DNA of 64,000 nt from UBA8079 sp965205535 (GTDB lineage Bacteria > Pseudomonadota > Alphaproteobacteria > UBA6615), in assembly GCA_965205535.1 (NCBI GenBank), contig CBDBHH010000005.1, forward strand, positions 682,001 to 746,000, read 5' to 3'. Below, piece after piece: positions 25,642 to 34,903 of this stretch. Every line of letters starts with the position of its first letter. Within the stretch, counting starts at the first letter, position 1. The notes under the pieces are model-generated. The model was not told the origin of the DNA. It was given only the letters and a program-made list of their open reading frames with translations, and did no database searches. The position numbers and the translations under genes were made by a program.

Positions 25642-26027
25642 CAGTCGCGCGGCGCGTGGACGGCTTCGAGCTTGTGACCATCGGGGTCCAGCACGAAGGC
25701 GCCGTAATAAGTGTCGCGATACTCGGGTCGGATACCGGGGGCACCGTCGTCGGTCGCGCCCGCGGCCACCGCGGCCGCGTGAAACGCATCGACCTGTCCC
25801 TGGGAGTCGGCCTGAAACGCGATATGCCGTCCGTCGTTGGGGACGACGGTCAGATCATCACGCTGGTTGATCCAGAACGCCTGCCCACCGCCCTTCGGCC
25901 ACCAGGACAGGGTGCCCGGCTTCTCCAGGAACCGCTCGTGACCGAGTGCGGTCATCACCGCGTCATAGAACTTCGCGGAACGTTCGAGATCGGACACGCC
26001 GATCGAGACATGGTTGAACATCGTCAT
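25641..26027 (-). CDS. VOC-family protein, paralogue of the next gene
   Basis: A 128-residue VOC protein: FNHVSIGVSDLERSAKFYDAV and DTYYGAFVLDPDGHKLEAV. The ATG at 26027 follows GGAG with about nine bases of spacing; the frame open to 26111 reads into the end of ffh and is not coding. The two VOC genes look like a tandem duplication placed between ffh and rpsP. Function unknown. Confidence 0.87.
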   Translation of the reverse strand: MTMFNHVSIGVSDLERSAKFYDAVMTALGHERFLEKPGTLSWWPKGGGQAFWINQRDDLTVVPNDGRHIAFQADSQGQVDAFHAAAVAAGATDDGAPGIRPEYRDTYYGAFVLDPDGHKLEAVHAPRD

Positions 26028-26040
26028 CAATCCGCGCTCC

Positions 26041-27432
26041 CTAGCGGCCCATGCCCGGCGGCAGCATGCCCGGGGGAAGTCCACCACCGGCGCCTGGCAT
26101 TCCGCCGCCACCCATGGGCGGCATTTTCCCGCCCATCTTCTTCATTTTCTTCATCATCGTGTGCATCTGCTGATACTGCTTCAGCAGCTTGTTGATTTCC
26201 TGGACGGTGGTGCCCGAACCGGCTGCGATGCGTTTCTTCCGCGACGCCTTGACCATCGCGGGGCGCTGGCGCTCCTGCACGGTCATCGACAGGATGATCG
26301 CTTCCTGACGCTTGATCAGGTCGTCGTCCATATCGGCCGCAGCCATCTGTTTCTTGACCTTGCCGATACCCGGCAGCATCGACATCACGCCCCCGAGCCC
26401 GCCCATCTTTTTGAGCTGGCGTAGCTGATCGAGGAGATCCTCGAGATCGAACTCGCCCTTCTGGATCCGGCGCGCAATCTTCTCCGCCTTTTCCTCTTCA
26501 ACGAGTTCCGTTGCCCGCTCGACGAGGCCGACCACGTCACCCATGTCGAGGATTCGGCCCGCAACACGTTCGGGGTGGAACGGCTCGATCTCCTCCATCT
26601 TTTCACCCGTACCGATCAGCTTGATCGGCTGGCCCGTAACGGCGCGCATCGACAATGCAGCACCACCTCGCGCGTCACCGTCCATCCGGGTCAGGACAAT
26701 GCCCGAAATGCCAACGCGCTCGTTGAAGGCCTGCGCCGTGTTCACGGCGTCCTGACCGGTCATCGCATCGGCCACGAGCAGCGTTTCGTGAGGATTCGCA
26801 GCGTCGCGAATGGCCGTTGCCTCGGCCATCAAGCCATCGTCGATGGCCAGGCGGCCGGCTGTATCGAGCAGGACCACGTCATAGCCTTCGCGTCGCGCCT
26901 GATCCATGGCGCGCTTGGCAATCGGCACCGGCATTTCGCCGGGGCGAATGTCAACGGTCGGTATAAGCGCCTGGTCACCGAGCACGCGCAATTGTTCCTG
27001 GGCCGCGGGACGGCGCACGTCGAGGGACGCCATCAGGACGCGCTTTTTCTGTTTTTCAACCAGATGGTGAGCGATCTTGGCGGTGGTCGTTGTTTTGCCC
27101 GACCCCTGCAAGCCGACGACCAGAATGGCGACCGGCGCGGGTGCGTTCAGGTCGATCTCTACCGCATCGCCGCCAAGCATTTCGATCAACTGATCATGGA
27201 CGATCTTGACGACGGTCTGTCCGGGCGTAACGCTTTTGACGACTTCCTGTCCGACGGCGCGTTCCTGCACGGCGGCAATGAAGTCGCGCACGATCGGCAG
27301 GGCCACATCCGCCTCGAGCAAGGCGACACGAACTTCACGCATCGCGGCTGTGACATCCTCCTCCGAAAGCGCACCACGGCGCTTCAGATTATCAAAGACG
27401 TCACCCAGGCGTTCGGTCAGCGATTCAAACAA
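26041..27432 (-). CDS. ffh: Signal recognition particle protein Ffh
   Basis: A 463-residue SRP54 GTPase. NG domain: GLQGSGKTTTTAK (P-loop), DTAGRLAID, TRMDGDARGG. M domain: Met-rich helices ending in a Gly/Pro/Met-rich tail (GGGMPGAGGGLPPGMLPPG). It binds 4.5S RNA and signal peptides and docks on FtsY (30610-31566). The start appears to be TTG at 27432 because the protein begins FESLTERLGDVF, the canonical Ffh N-terminus; GAGGG is just upstream, with short spacing. No 4.5S RNA gene was recognised in the window. Confidence 0.96.
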   Translation of the reverse strand: MFESLTERLGDVFDNLKRRGALSEEDVTAAMREVRVALLEADVALPIVRDFIAAVQERAVGQEVVKSVTPGQTVVKIVHDQLIEMLGGDAVEIDLNAPAPVAILVVGLQGSGKTTTTAKIAHHLVEKQKKRVLMASLDVRRPAAQEQLRVLGDQALIPTVDIRPGEMPVPIAKRAMDQARREGYDVVLLDTAGRLAIDDGLMAEATAIRDAANPHETLLVADAMTGQDAVNTAQAFNERVGISGIVLTRMDGDARGGAALSMRAVTGQPIKLIGTGEKMEEIEPFHPERVAGRILDMGDVVGLVERATELVEEEKAEKIARRIQKGEFDLEDLLDQLRQLKKMGGLGGVMSMLPGIGKVKKQMAAADMDDDLIKRQEAIILSMTVQERQRPAMVKASRKKRIAAGSGTTVQEINKLLKQYQQMHTMMKKMKKMGGKMPPMGGGGMPGAGGGLPPGMLPPGMGR

Positions 27433-27773
27433 AGGCCCTCATCTTTCTCTTCGAGATCCGACGATCATCCAGTTCACAACGACAAACGCGCCAGTGCGCG
27501 AAACTCGCGGACTGGCGGAGCTCCGACCCTCGGCCGGAGCCGCATCTCTATTGATGCGGAATGGCGCGGAACCTATGCGAACCCTTGTCACGGGTCAAGC
27601 TTCGCAAGCCATCCTCTTACACAACCGAGACACGCAAACATCGAGCTGATGTAACAGCTTGGGAGCCGGTGTTGCGGCGTTGCATTCCAGCCTCTACAGC
27701 GCGGTATCAGGGGGCGCGAAATCCCGCAAAACGTGCCCAGGGGCCGAACAACCGCGCCAGCCGTCCGGCAATG

Positions 27774-27813
27774 ATACAAATTTACTAAATATCTGTAGTA
27801 ATTGTATTTTTTT
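27774..27813 (+). terminator. AT-rich hairpin with T-run; possible terminator of an unannotated transcript
   Basis: ATACAA-TTACTA pairs with TAGTAA-TTGTAT around AATATCTG, with a two-base bulge, and runs into seven T. The stem is AT-only, so termination efficiency is doubtful; an operator or promoter element is an alternative. Confidence 0.35.
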
Positions 27814-27982
27814 CAGACGAAATTATTTATTAGTATACCCTTGTATGCACATCTCGCTTATGCGATATGCAAATAGCTGAGACCCTGTCGGGAATCAGCC
27901 GGGGAGTATTTTCCAATTCAGGGCTGCCGAATGGAACCGCCGTCATTCACTGGGCGGTCCAGCGGCGTGGAGGTTTTCGGTA

Positions 27983-27999
27983 ATACGGCCATTCCGTAT
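27983..27999. promoter_or_regulatory. 17-base dyad upstream of the XRE gene
   Basis: ATACGG-CCATT-CCGTAT, a perfect 6+5+6 inverted repeat, 58 bases before the XRE start. It is a candidate operator for autoregulation; this is inference only. Confidence 0.4.
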
Positions 28000-28056
28000 G
28001 AGGCGGACTAATGGCGTGCGGAAACCGCGACAGACAAGAGTAGAGGAACGTCAAAA

Positions 28057-28437
28057 GTGCCACATCCCGTTGATACACATGTTGGGCGGCGCATGCGCCA
28101 GCGACGCGAAATATGCGGCATGCCGCAGAAAGAGCTCGCGCGGCAATTGGGCATCAGCTTCCAGCAGGTCCAGAAATACGAAAGCGGCGCCAATCGAATC
28201 AGCGCGTCAAAACTTTGGCAACTATGCGCTGTCCTGGATGTAACGCCCGGCTTCTTTTTTGAAGGCCTGGCGCCGCAGCGCAACCGCGCCGGGTCCACCG
28301 ATCAGTCCACCGCACCCGAGGCAGATTCACGATCTGCCCGCCAGGTCCTCGACCTGAACCAGGCGTTCCAGAAAATCAGTGACACGCGGGTCCGTCGACA
28401 GGTGGTCCAGCTGGTAAAATCACTCGGCCGTTCCTGA
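28057..28437 (+). CDS. XRE-family transcriptional regulator
   Basis: A 126-residue DNA-binding protein with a Cro/C1 helix-turn-helix at about residues 8-65 (RRMRQRREICGMPQKELARQLGISF, QQVQKYESGANRI). This variant, followed by FFFEGL, is common in alphaproteobacteria. The C-terminal 60 residues are charged and include a likely helix (VRRQVVQLVKSL). It starts with GTG preceded by AGAGGA. It stands alone between ffh and dapF; targets unknown, possibly autoregulated via the dyad upstream. Confidence 0.88.
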   Translation: MPHPVDTHVGRRMRQRREICGMPQKELARQLGISFQQVQKYESGANRISASKLWQLCAVLDVTPGFFFEGLAPQRNRAGSTDQSTAPEADSRSARQVLDLNQAFQKISDTRVRRQVVQLVKSLGRS

Positions 28438-28500
28438 GCGCGAAGCGCTCTCGCCTTTTGAGGGTGGACGCACGGCCCCCGGCGGCCCTATATCCCGCCC

Positions 28501-29352
28501 ATGGGCATGCGAGACTTCATAAAGATGCACGGGCTGGGCAATGACTTCGTCATTGTCGACGCACGCGAACACCCGCTTCGCGTCAGCGAAGCTGGCGCAC
28601 GCCTGCTATCCGACCGGCACACCGGGATCGGCTTCGACCAGCTGATCACAATCGACGCACCGGCAGACGAAAGCGCGGACGTGGATGTTCGCATCTTCAA
28701 CTTCGACGGCGGCGAAGTCTCCGCGTGCGGCAATGCCATGCGCTGCGTCGCCCACCTCCTGCTGCCCGACGGCGACACGAAGCTGGCGATCCGCACGGGT
28801 GCCGGCCTGCTCCATGCCTGGCATAGCCAGGATGACCCCACGAACTACACCGTCGACATGGGGCCGGCCCGCGACGCGTGGCAGGATATTCCGCTGGCGC
28901 AAGACTGCGACACCGATCATCTGCCGCTTTCGTTGGGGCCGCTTGTCGATCCGGTGGCGGTGAATATGGGAAATCCTCATGCGGTGTTCTTCGTCGACGA
29001 TGTCGCCTCCATCCCGATCGAGACCCTGGGACCGGAACTCGAGCACAACCCGCTCTTCCCCGAACGCGCAAACATAGGTGTCGCGCAACTGATCGGCCCC
29101 GACGCAATTCGTCTGCGGGTTTGGGAGCGTGGTGTTGGGTTGACGCTTGCCTGCGGTTCGGGCGCCTGCGCCGCGGCGGTCGCGGCGCACCGGCGTGGCC
29201 TCACCGATCGGGCTGTGCGGGTCGACGTCGATGGCGGCACGCTCATGATCAACTGGCGTGACGACAATCACGTGATGATGTCCGGGCCAGCGGAAGAAAG
29301 CTTCCGCGGGTCGGTCGATGAGAACGCGTTCTCGGCGAGCGACCATGCCTGA
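28501..29352 (+). CDS. dapF: Diaminopimelate epimerase
   Basis: A 283-residue cofactor-independent epimerase that converts LL- to meso-DAP for lysine and peptidoglycan. The two active-site Cys are in SACGNAMRC and ACGSGACA, and the N-terminus MRDFIKMHGLGNDFVIVD is canonical. The start is given at ATG 28501; the ATG two codons later is an alternative, as no clear ribosome-binding site separates them. Its stop overlaps the mtaB start by 8 bases, beginning a tight plus-strand operon. Confidence 0.96.
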   Translation: MGMRDFIKMHGLGNDFVIVDAREHPLRVSEAGARLLSDRHTGIGFDQLITIDAPADESADVDVRIFNFDGGEVSACGNAMRCVAHLLLPDGDTKLAIRTGAGLLHAWHSQDDPTNYTVDMGPARDAWQDIPLAQDCDTDHLPLSLGPLVDPVAVNMGNPHAVFFVDDVASIPIETLGPELEHNPLFPERANIGVAQLIGPDAIRLRVWERGVGLTLACGSGACAAAVAAHRRGLTDRAVRVDVDGGTLMINWRDDNHVMMSGPAEESFRGSVDENAFSASDHA

Positions 29353-30613
29353 AACGCGCACGCCTGAAATCATCACCTTCGGCTGTCGGCTGAATGCCTA
29401 TGAATCCGAGGTCATGCGCAAGCATGCCGACGAGTCCGGCTTGACCGACACCGTCATCATCAACACCTGCGCCGTCACGTCGGAAGCAGAGCGTCAGGCG
29501 CGCCAGGCCATCCGGCGGGCGCGACGCAAGAACCCCGATGCACGCATCGTCGTGACCGGCTGTGCAGCACAGATAAACCCCGCCAATTATGCCGACATGG
29601 CCGAAGTCGATGTCGTGCTGGGGAACACCGAGAAGCTCGACCGGACCCGCTTCGCGAATCTTGATCACGCGCCGGTACAGGTGAATGACATCATGTCCGC
29701 GCGCGAAACCGCGGCACATCTGATCGAGGGGTTCGACGGGCGGGCGCGGGCGTTCATCCAGGTCCAGAATGGCTGTGACCACCGCTGCACCTTCTGCATC
29801 ATCCCCTTCGGCCGTGGCAATTCCCGCAGCGTCCCGATCGGGACCATCGTCGAACAGGTGCGCACGCTGGTCGACCACGGGGTCCAGGAAGTCGTGCTGT
29901 CGGGTGTCGACATGACGTCCTACGGGGCAGACCTGCCGGGCCGGCCGCGCGCAGGACAGATGATCCGGCGCCTGTTGGCAAATGTGCCGACGTTGCCGCG
30001 CCTGCGTCTCAGCTCGATCGACGTAGCCGAGATTGACGACGATCTGCTCCATCTCATCGCCGACGAACCTCGTCTGATGCCCCATCTTCATCTCAGCCTT
30101 CAGGCGGGTGATGACATGATCCTCAAGCGGATGAAACGGCGTCACACGCGCGCCCAGGCGATCGCCTTTTGTGAGCAGGCCCGCCAGCTTCGCCCGGATA
30201 TTGTGTTCGGTGCCGACCTGATCGCCGGCTTCCCGACCGAGACCGACGCGATGTTCGCGCAAAGCGAAGCCCTCGTGGCCGAGTGCGGGCTGACCCATCT
30301 GCACGTCTTTCCCTATTCGCCACGCCCCGAGACCCCCGCGGCACGCATGCCGCAACTCGACCGCGTGGTGATCAAGGAACGCGCCGCTGCCCTGCGCAGT
30401 GCCGGCGAGCGAAACCTCGCGGCGTTCCTGCGCGGCGAGGTCGGGCACACACGTGAGGTACTTCTCGAGCGCCCGGGTATGGGCCGCACCGAACAGTTTG
30501 CGGAAGTCACCCTCGAAGACACAGACGACAAAGCCGGGCAGATCATCAACGCTCGTATTTCTGGCACCGACGGCACCCGACTGACCGCCGTGGCATTGCG
30601 GGACGCGGCATGA
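29345..30613 (+). CDS. mtaB: tRNA N6-threonylcarbamoyladenosine-37 methylthiotransferase
   Basis: A 422-residue radical-SAM methylthiotransferase. The N-terminal UPF0004 domain has Cys in TFGCRLN, NTCAVTSEA and VTGCAAQ; the radical-SAM cluster is CDHRCTFC; a TRAM-type region ends the protein. MtaB makes ms2t6A at tRNA position 37. The order dapF-mtaB-ftsY is a known alphaproteobacterial arrangement. The ATG at 29345 (MPETRTPEIITFG) was preferred over 29318 because the latter is inside dapF. It overlaps ftsY by 4 bases. Confidence 0.94.
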   Translation: MPETRTPEIITFGCRLNAYESEVMRKHADESGLTDTVIINTCAVTSEAERQARQAIRRARRKNPDARIVVTGCAAQINPANYADMAEVDVVLGNTEKLDRTRFANLDHAPVQVNDIMSARETAAHLIEGFDGRARAFIQVQNGCDHRCTFCIIPFGRGNSRSVPIGTIVEQVRTLVDHGVQEVVLSGVDMTSYGADLPGRPRAGQMIRRLLANVPTLPRLRLSSIDVAEIDDDLLHLIADEPRLMPHLHLSLQAGDDMILKRMKRRHTRAQAIAFCEQARQLRPDIVFGADLIAGFPTETDAMFAQSEALVAECGLTHLHVFPYSPRPETPAARMPQLDRVVIKERAAALRSAGERNLAAFLRGEVGHTREVLLERPGMGRTEQFAEVTLEDTDDKAGQIINARISGTDGTRLTAVALRDAA

Positions 30614-31566
30614 GCGAAGACAGCTGGCTGTCGCGGCTCCGCTCGGGAATGTCACGAACCTCTTCGCGGCTGTCCGGTGATATCGGCGCCATCTTCACGG
30701 CCCGCAAAATCGATGCCGAGACTCTTTCGGAACTCGAGGACGTTTTGATCATGGCCGACCTCGGGGTCACCACGGCGGCGACTCTCGCGGCCGAGATCGG
30801 CGCCCGAAAATTCCCCGCAGACGCCGACGAGCAGGCCATCCGCGAGGCGTTGGCAGAAGATATCGCCCAACTGATGGCGCCCGTGGTCCGCCCCTTATCC
30901 GATCTGACGACGGTGCGTAGTGGCCCCCGGGTGATCCTCGTGGCGGGCGTCAACGGAACCGGCAAGACAACCACGATCGGCAAGCTCGCGGCGCGGTTCA
31001 AGGAGGACGGGCGCATGGTGATGCTCGCCGCGGCAGATACCTTCCGGGCCGCCGCCATCGACCAGCTGAAATTGTGGGCTGAGCGGGTCGGCGTGCCCGT
31101 CGTCGCGCAGGAACAGGGCAGCGACCCTGCTTCTGTCGCCTTCGACGCACTCGAAAGCGCGCGCGATGCCAACACGGACATTCTCCTGATCGACACGGCC
31201 GGGCGCCTGCACAACAAGGCCGACCTGATGGCCGAGCTCGAGAAGATTATCCGGGTCATCAAGAAGGTGGATCCAGAAGCGCCACATGATGTGTTGCTGG
31301 TGCTCGATGCGACGACGGGCCAGAACGCGCATGCACAGGTCGAGACGTTCAGCGAGCTTGTCGACGTCAGCGGTCTCGTCGTGACCAAGCTCGACGGGTC
31401 GGCGCGTGGCGGGGTGATTGTCGGCCTCGCGGACAAGTTCAAATTGCCGATCTACGCGATCGGCGTCGGCGAAGGGGTAGACGACTTACGCCCCTTCGAG
31501 GCCTCTGCATTTGCACGAAACCTGCTCGGCCTCGACGCGGCAGCGCAACCCGATACTGCCGAATGA
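30610..31566 (+). CDS. ftsY: Signal recognition particle receptor FtsY
   Basis: A 318-residue SRP GTPase: P-loop GVNGTGKTTTIGKLA, DTAGRLHNKADL, TKLDGSARGG, and the FtsY-type ending FEASAFARNLLG. The acidic A domain of enterobacterial FtsY is absent; only a short N-terminal helix (WLSRLRSGMSRTSSRL) could bind membrane. It receives Ffh-ribosome complexes at the inner membrane. It overlaps mtaB and the following EamA gene by 4 bases each (ATGA), so translation is probably coupled. Confidence 0.96.
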   Translation: MSEDSWLSRLRSGMSRTSSRLSGDIGAIFTARKIDAETLSELEDVLIMADLGVTTAATLAAEIGARKFPADADEQAIREALAEDIAQLMAPVVRPLSDLTTVRSGPRVILVAGVNGTGKTTTIGKLAARFKEDGRMVMLAAADTFRAAAIDQLKLWAERVGVPVVAQEQGSDPASVAFDALESARDANTDILLIDTAGRLHNKADLMAELEKIIRVIKKVDPEAPHDVLLVLDATTGQNAHAQVETFSELVDVSGLVVTKLDGSARGGVIVGLADKFKLPIYAIGVGEGVDDLRPFEASAFARNLLGLDAAAQPDTAE

Positions 31567-32426
31567 CAACCATTGTTGCCCTGGCCGTCATCCTGTCGGC
31601 GCTCATGCATGCCAGCTGGAATGCGCTTGTTAAGGACGGTGATGACGGCTGGCTGACGGGCGCGCTGATTTCCGCCTTTGCCGCCGCAGCCGCCCTGATC
31701 GTGGCGATCGCATTTGTCCCCTGGCCAGCTCCGCATCACTGGCCCTGGCTGATGGGGTCGGGCGCCTTGCATGCCGGATACTTCATTTTGCTGATGAGCG
31801 CCTACACCTATGGCGATCTGGGCAAAGTCTATGCGATCGCGCGCGGCACCGCGCCACTGGTCATTGTCGCGCTGGCCGGGCCCCTGGTCGGTGATACACC
31901 AAGCTGGCAGGAAATCGCCGCAATCCTGATTTTGATCGCGGGCGTGGTGGCGCTCACATTCGAGCCCGGAAAATTTGCAACGGCCGACGCCAAGGCTGTT
32001 CTTCTGGCCATCCTGACCGGCTGCATGATCGCGGCGTATTCATTGTTCGACGCCGTCGGAATCCGCACCATCGGCCCCGAACTTGAGTATGCCGCGATTA
32101 CCTACGGGAGTTGGCTCATGATCTTCACTGCCATCCCGGTGCTCTCCGTTGTGTTTACGATCCGGCGCGGGAAGATCGCCCCCTACCTGCGTGCGAATGC
32201 GATCAAGGGTGCTATTGGTGGAATCATCGGCGTCGCGAGCTACATGCTCATCCTGTTCGCATTCGCTAACGCATCGGTGGCCAGCGTCGCGGCGCTACGT
32301 GAGACCGGCGTGGTGTTCGCTGCTCTGATCGGAACGTTCATTCTGGGTGAGCGGCTTGGAAAACGCCGCATTCCCGCTGCCATACTGGTGGCGGTGGGTG
32401 CGGGTGCGATCAAGTTCGCGGCCTGA
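31563..32426 (+). CDS. EamA/DMT-family transporter
   Basis: A 287-residue inner-membrane protein with about ten helices in two EamA repeats (ALMHASWNALVKDG in the first; SVAALRETGVVFAALIGTFILGERLGK in the second). The family exports amino acids, nucleotides or other metabolites. The substrate is not apparent. It overlaps ftsY by 4 bases and precedes yciB by 72 bases. Confidence 0.9.
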   Translation: MTTIVALAVILSALMHASWNALVKDGDDGWLTGALISAFAAAAALIVAIAFVPWPAPHHWPWLMGSGALHAGYFILLMSAYTYGDLGKVYAIARGTAPLVIVALAGPLVGDTPSWQEIAAILILIAGVVALTFEPGKFATADAKAVLLAILTGCMIAAYSLFDAVGIRTIGPELEYAAITYGSWLMIFTAIPVLSVVFTIRRGKIAPYLRANAIKGAIGGIIGVASYMLILFAFANASVASVAALRETGVVFAALIGTFILGERLGKRRIPAAILVAVGAGAIKFAA

Positions 32427-32498
32427 CGACCCCATGACCCAGGCGTGATCCAACCCGACCTTCCGTTCACGCCGCAACAATCGTAGGTTCACCCCGTT

Positions 32499-33131
32499 AT
32501 GCGACCCTGGATCAAATTGGCCATCGAAGCCGGACCGCTTGTGGTTTTTTTCGTCGTAAACGGCCGCGACGGTTTGCCGGAATTCCGGGATCTCTGGCTA
32601 CCGGCGGACGGCGCACCGATGGCCGAACAGGGCCTGTTTGAAGCCACGGGCGCGTTCATGATCGCGACCCTGATCGCGCTCGTGACCGGCTGGGTTCTGG
32701 AGCGTCGCCTGCCCGTCATGCCGCTGGTCAGCGGCATCTTCGTTGTCTTTTTCGGTGGCCTGACTCTCATTCTCGCCGATGAGACCTTCATCAAGCTCAA
32801 ACCGACCCTGGTGAACACCCTGTTCGCGGTGATTCTGTTCGGCGGGTTGCTCACCGGCAGATCACTCCTGAAACCGCTGTTCGGAGCTGCCGTTCAGTTG
32901 ACCGACACGGGGTGGCAAAAACTCACGCTGCGCTGGGCGTTCTTCTTCGTCCTGCTGGCTGTCCTGAACGAGATTGTCTGGCGCAACTTCTCGACCGACT
33001 TCTGGGTCTCGTTCAAGCTGTTCGGCATCATGCCGCTGACATTCATTTTCGCCGCCGCGCAGACGCCTCTTTTTCTGCGCGAGCAGGTCGAAGAAACCAC
33101 CGCAAGCGAGCCGCCTTCCGCGAACGACTAG
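32499..33131 (+). CDS. yciB: Inner-membrane septation protein A family (YciB/IspZ)
   Basis: A 210-residue protein with five to six membrane helices and the family signatures KLAIEAGPLVVFFVVNGRDG, FGGLTLILADETFIKLKPT, and DTGWQKLTLRWAFFFVLLAVLNE-W. YciB homologues affect cell envelope and septation; the mechanism is unsettled. The start at 32499 matches the family. It ends the dapF-mtaB-ftsY-EamA-yciB series. Confidence 0.94.
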   Translation: MRPWIKLAIEAGPLVVFFVVNGRDGLPEFRDLWLPADGAPMAEQGLFEATGAFMIATLIALVTGWVLERRLPVMPLVSGIFVVFFGGLTLILADETFIKLKPTLVNTLFAVILFGGLLTGRSLLKPLFGAAVQLTDTGWQKLTLRWAFFFVLLAVLNEIVWRNFSTDFWVSFKLFGIMPLTFIFAAAQTPLFLREQVEETTASEPPSAND

Positions 33132-33149
33132 GCGGACACTTCGACAGGC

Positions 33150-33374
33150 CTAGACGACCAGATTCAGGTAGCTGCCCCGCGGCGCATTCGGGTCGAGGGT
33201 TGCGGCGTCCTTCGGGACCTGCACCCGGGGCTCCGCCGCCGCGCTGCGTTGTGGTTCAGGGGATGCGACAGCGTCACCGCTTCGCGTCGCCCCGCCCGGA
33301 GGCTGTGACGGCGCAGCGGGTTCCAGTTGGCGAAGAATGGCCTGCAGCGAAGACGGCGTATTCGTAACGGCCAT
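33150..33374 (-). CDS. Small hypothetical protein
   Basis: A 74-residue polar protein rich in Pro, Ala and Ser ending RGSYLNLVV. The ATG at 33374 is used; a TTG at 33410 is in frame. No family recognised. The C-terminal ending is like that of the protein at 4928-5362 (GPRVDILV). It converges on yciB and is divergent from the DUF2336 gene. Expression is uncertain. Confidence 0.45.
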   Translation of the reverse strand: MAVTNTPSSLQAILRQLEPAAPSQPPGGATRSGDAVASPEPQRSAAAEPRVQVPKDAATLDPNAPRGSYLNLVV

Positions 33375-33540
33375 TGAAGGCACACCCGATAAAATTTTAG
33401 ACAATTCCAATTTAGGGTCATGGGACTTAACGAAAAGCTAAGGCCGCAAACAAACCCATTTACCAGTTGGCAACCGGCCCGGCGCACAATGTGACGACGT
33501 ACCGACCAAACAGCGTGAGGTCGCAATCCGGGAGTCGACA

Positions 33541-34692
33541 TTGTTTGCAGAAAGCCGATCCGAGAGTGTTCTCGACGTTGACGCACTGCTGCGGCTGGCC
33601 AGCGACAGGTCAGCCGAGGCGCGGCGTGACCTTGTCGAGATCATCAGTGATCTGTTCTTCGATCAGAACCGCATCCTGAGCGAGCGCGAACGCGCGACCA
33701 TGTCGGACATTCTGCGGCAGTTGATCCACGATGTTGAGATCTCGGTACGCAAACATCTGGCAATCCGGTTGTCCGACGAACCCCAGGCACCCTCGGAGCT
33801 CGTCTATGCACTGGCCAACGACAATGCCGAGATCGCCCACCCCATCCTGATGCGCAGTGACGTCCTGAGAGACGCTCAACTCATTGAAATAATTCGAAAC
33901 AGAGACCTCGAACATCAACTGTCTGTCGCCATGCGCGATTGTGTCTCCGAGACGGTCTCGGGCGCTTTGGTCGAAACGAGTGAGGTCAGCGTCATCGAAA
34001 GGCTTCTGGAGAACCCGGGCGCGGAGATCGGGCGCGAAGCCATGACCTACCTGGTCGAGCAATCTCAGCGCGTCGATGCTTTTCAAAACCCCCTGATACG
34101 CCGCAAGGACCTTCCCAAAGAACTTGCCGAACGCATGTACTGGTGGGTCTCCGCGGCACTTCGCACCGAGATTCTGGACCGGCACGATCTGGATGCAGAC
34201 CAGCTCGACGATGTCATGGAGTCGGCCATCGAGGCCGCCGTTCGGTCTGATTCTGAATTGGTGACGGGCGGTGAAGCGGCATCACAACTCGCGACCCGGA
34301 TGGTCGAGCAGCTCGGTCTGTCGGCCGAACTCATGATTCAGATCCTGCAGGCCGGTGAGATATCGCTGTTTGAACACATCCTTGAGCAGGCGACCGAACT
34401 GCGTCAGCCGCTCGTCCAGCGACTGATTTATGAATCCGGCGGGGAAGGCCTGGCGATCGTGTGTCGCGCGATAGGTCTTACTGCGGTTGATTTTCACACC
34501 CTGCACGGCTTGTGCCGCAAGGCGAGACCACAGCGCAAAGAAGCCTACCCGGTCACACGCACGCAGCCTGCGGCGTTCTACGACCTGATCCAACCCGCAG
34601 CGGTCGCCCAGGTACTGGATCGGTGGCGCCGCAATCCGGACTATCTTGACCTCCTGCGCCAGATCGAGGCAATCGCGGCAGATCCGGACTGA
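33541..34692 (+). CDS. DUF2336 domain protein
   Basis: A 383-residue, mainly alpha-helical protein. The segments DVEISVRKHLAIRLSDEPQAP, LVYALANDNAEIAHPILMRS and IEIIRNRDLEHQLSVA are the HEAT-like DUF2336 pattern found almost only in alphaproteobacteria, where members are linked to regulation but the mechanism is poorly known. It starts with TTG at 33541, preceded by GGGAG at six bases' distance. No signal peptide or membrane segment. A 19-base palindrome lies just after its stop, before the first RTX gene. Confidence 0.85.
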   Translation: MFAESRSESVLDVDALLRLASDRSAEARRDLVEIISDLFFDQNRILSERERATMSDILRQLIHDVEISVRKHLAIRLSDEPQAPSELVYALANDNAEIAHPILMRSDVLRDAQLIEIIRNRDLEHQLSVAMRDCVSETVSGALVETSEVSVIERLLENPGAEIGREAMTYLVEQSQRVDAFQNPLIRRKDLPKELAERMYWWVSAALRTEILDRHDLDADQLDDVMESAIEAAVRSDSELVTGGEAASQLATRMVEQLGLSAELMIQILQAGEISLFEHILEQATELRQPLVQRLIYESGGEGLAIVCRAIGLTAVDFHTLHGLCRKARPQRKEAYPVTRTQPAAFYDLIQPAAVAQVLDRWRRNPDYLDLLRQIEAIAADPD

Positions 34693-34702
34693 ATCACGCA
34701 GA

Positions 34703-34721
34703 TTTGTAATTTAATTACAAA
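34703..34721. promoter_or_regulatory. Perfect 19-base AT-rich palindrome upstream of RTX gene 1
   Basis: TTTGTAATT-T-AATTACAAA, symmetric around one central T, 11 bases after the DUF2336 stop. It could be a factor-binding site for the RTX gene 183 bases downstream, or a weak terminator of the DUF2336 gene; no T-run follows, which favours an operator. Confidence 0.5.
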
Positions 34722-34903
34722 AAAGTGGCAAATAAGGTTCGATAAAAACGCGGTTCTACGAATTGTGAAGGCATAAATCTTGCTTCTTCCTGTATTATCG
34801 AGGCGCCATACCGAGATTTTTAGAGGTTAGTGTTTCGAGTTGCGTCGGTCTGGCGCTAATTTGAGAACAATTCGTCGCATAGTGCGACCGAACGGAGACC
34901 AAG

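Larger units (their letters stand above)
27433..28056. promoter_or_regulatory. 624-base divergent region between ffh and the XRE regulator
   Basis: No convincing gene lies here. The part near ffh is GC-rich and featureless; 27770-27870 is abruptly AT-rich and holds a hairpin followed by seven T (27774-27813); the part near the XRE gene has a 17-base dyad at 27983-27999. It should contain the ffh promoter and the XRE promoter. The hairpin-plus-T run points on the plus strand, where no gene precedes it, so a small untranslated transcript is possible. Confidence 0.45.

Noticed and set aside
27659..27880. A 73-codon ORF in the ffh-XRE gap
   Set aside because: It crosses from GC-rich to AT-rich DNA, has no ribosome-binding site and no protein-like composition.
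29249..30655. A 468-codon minus-strand frame opposite mtaB
   Set aside because: Antisense of a radical-SAM gene with all its Cys motifs in place; no recognisable domain in the antisense product.
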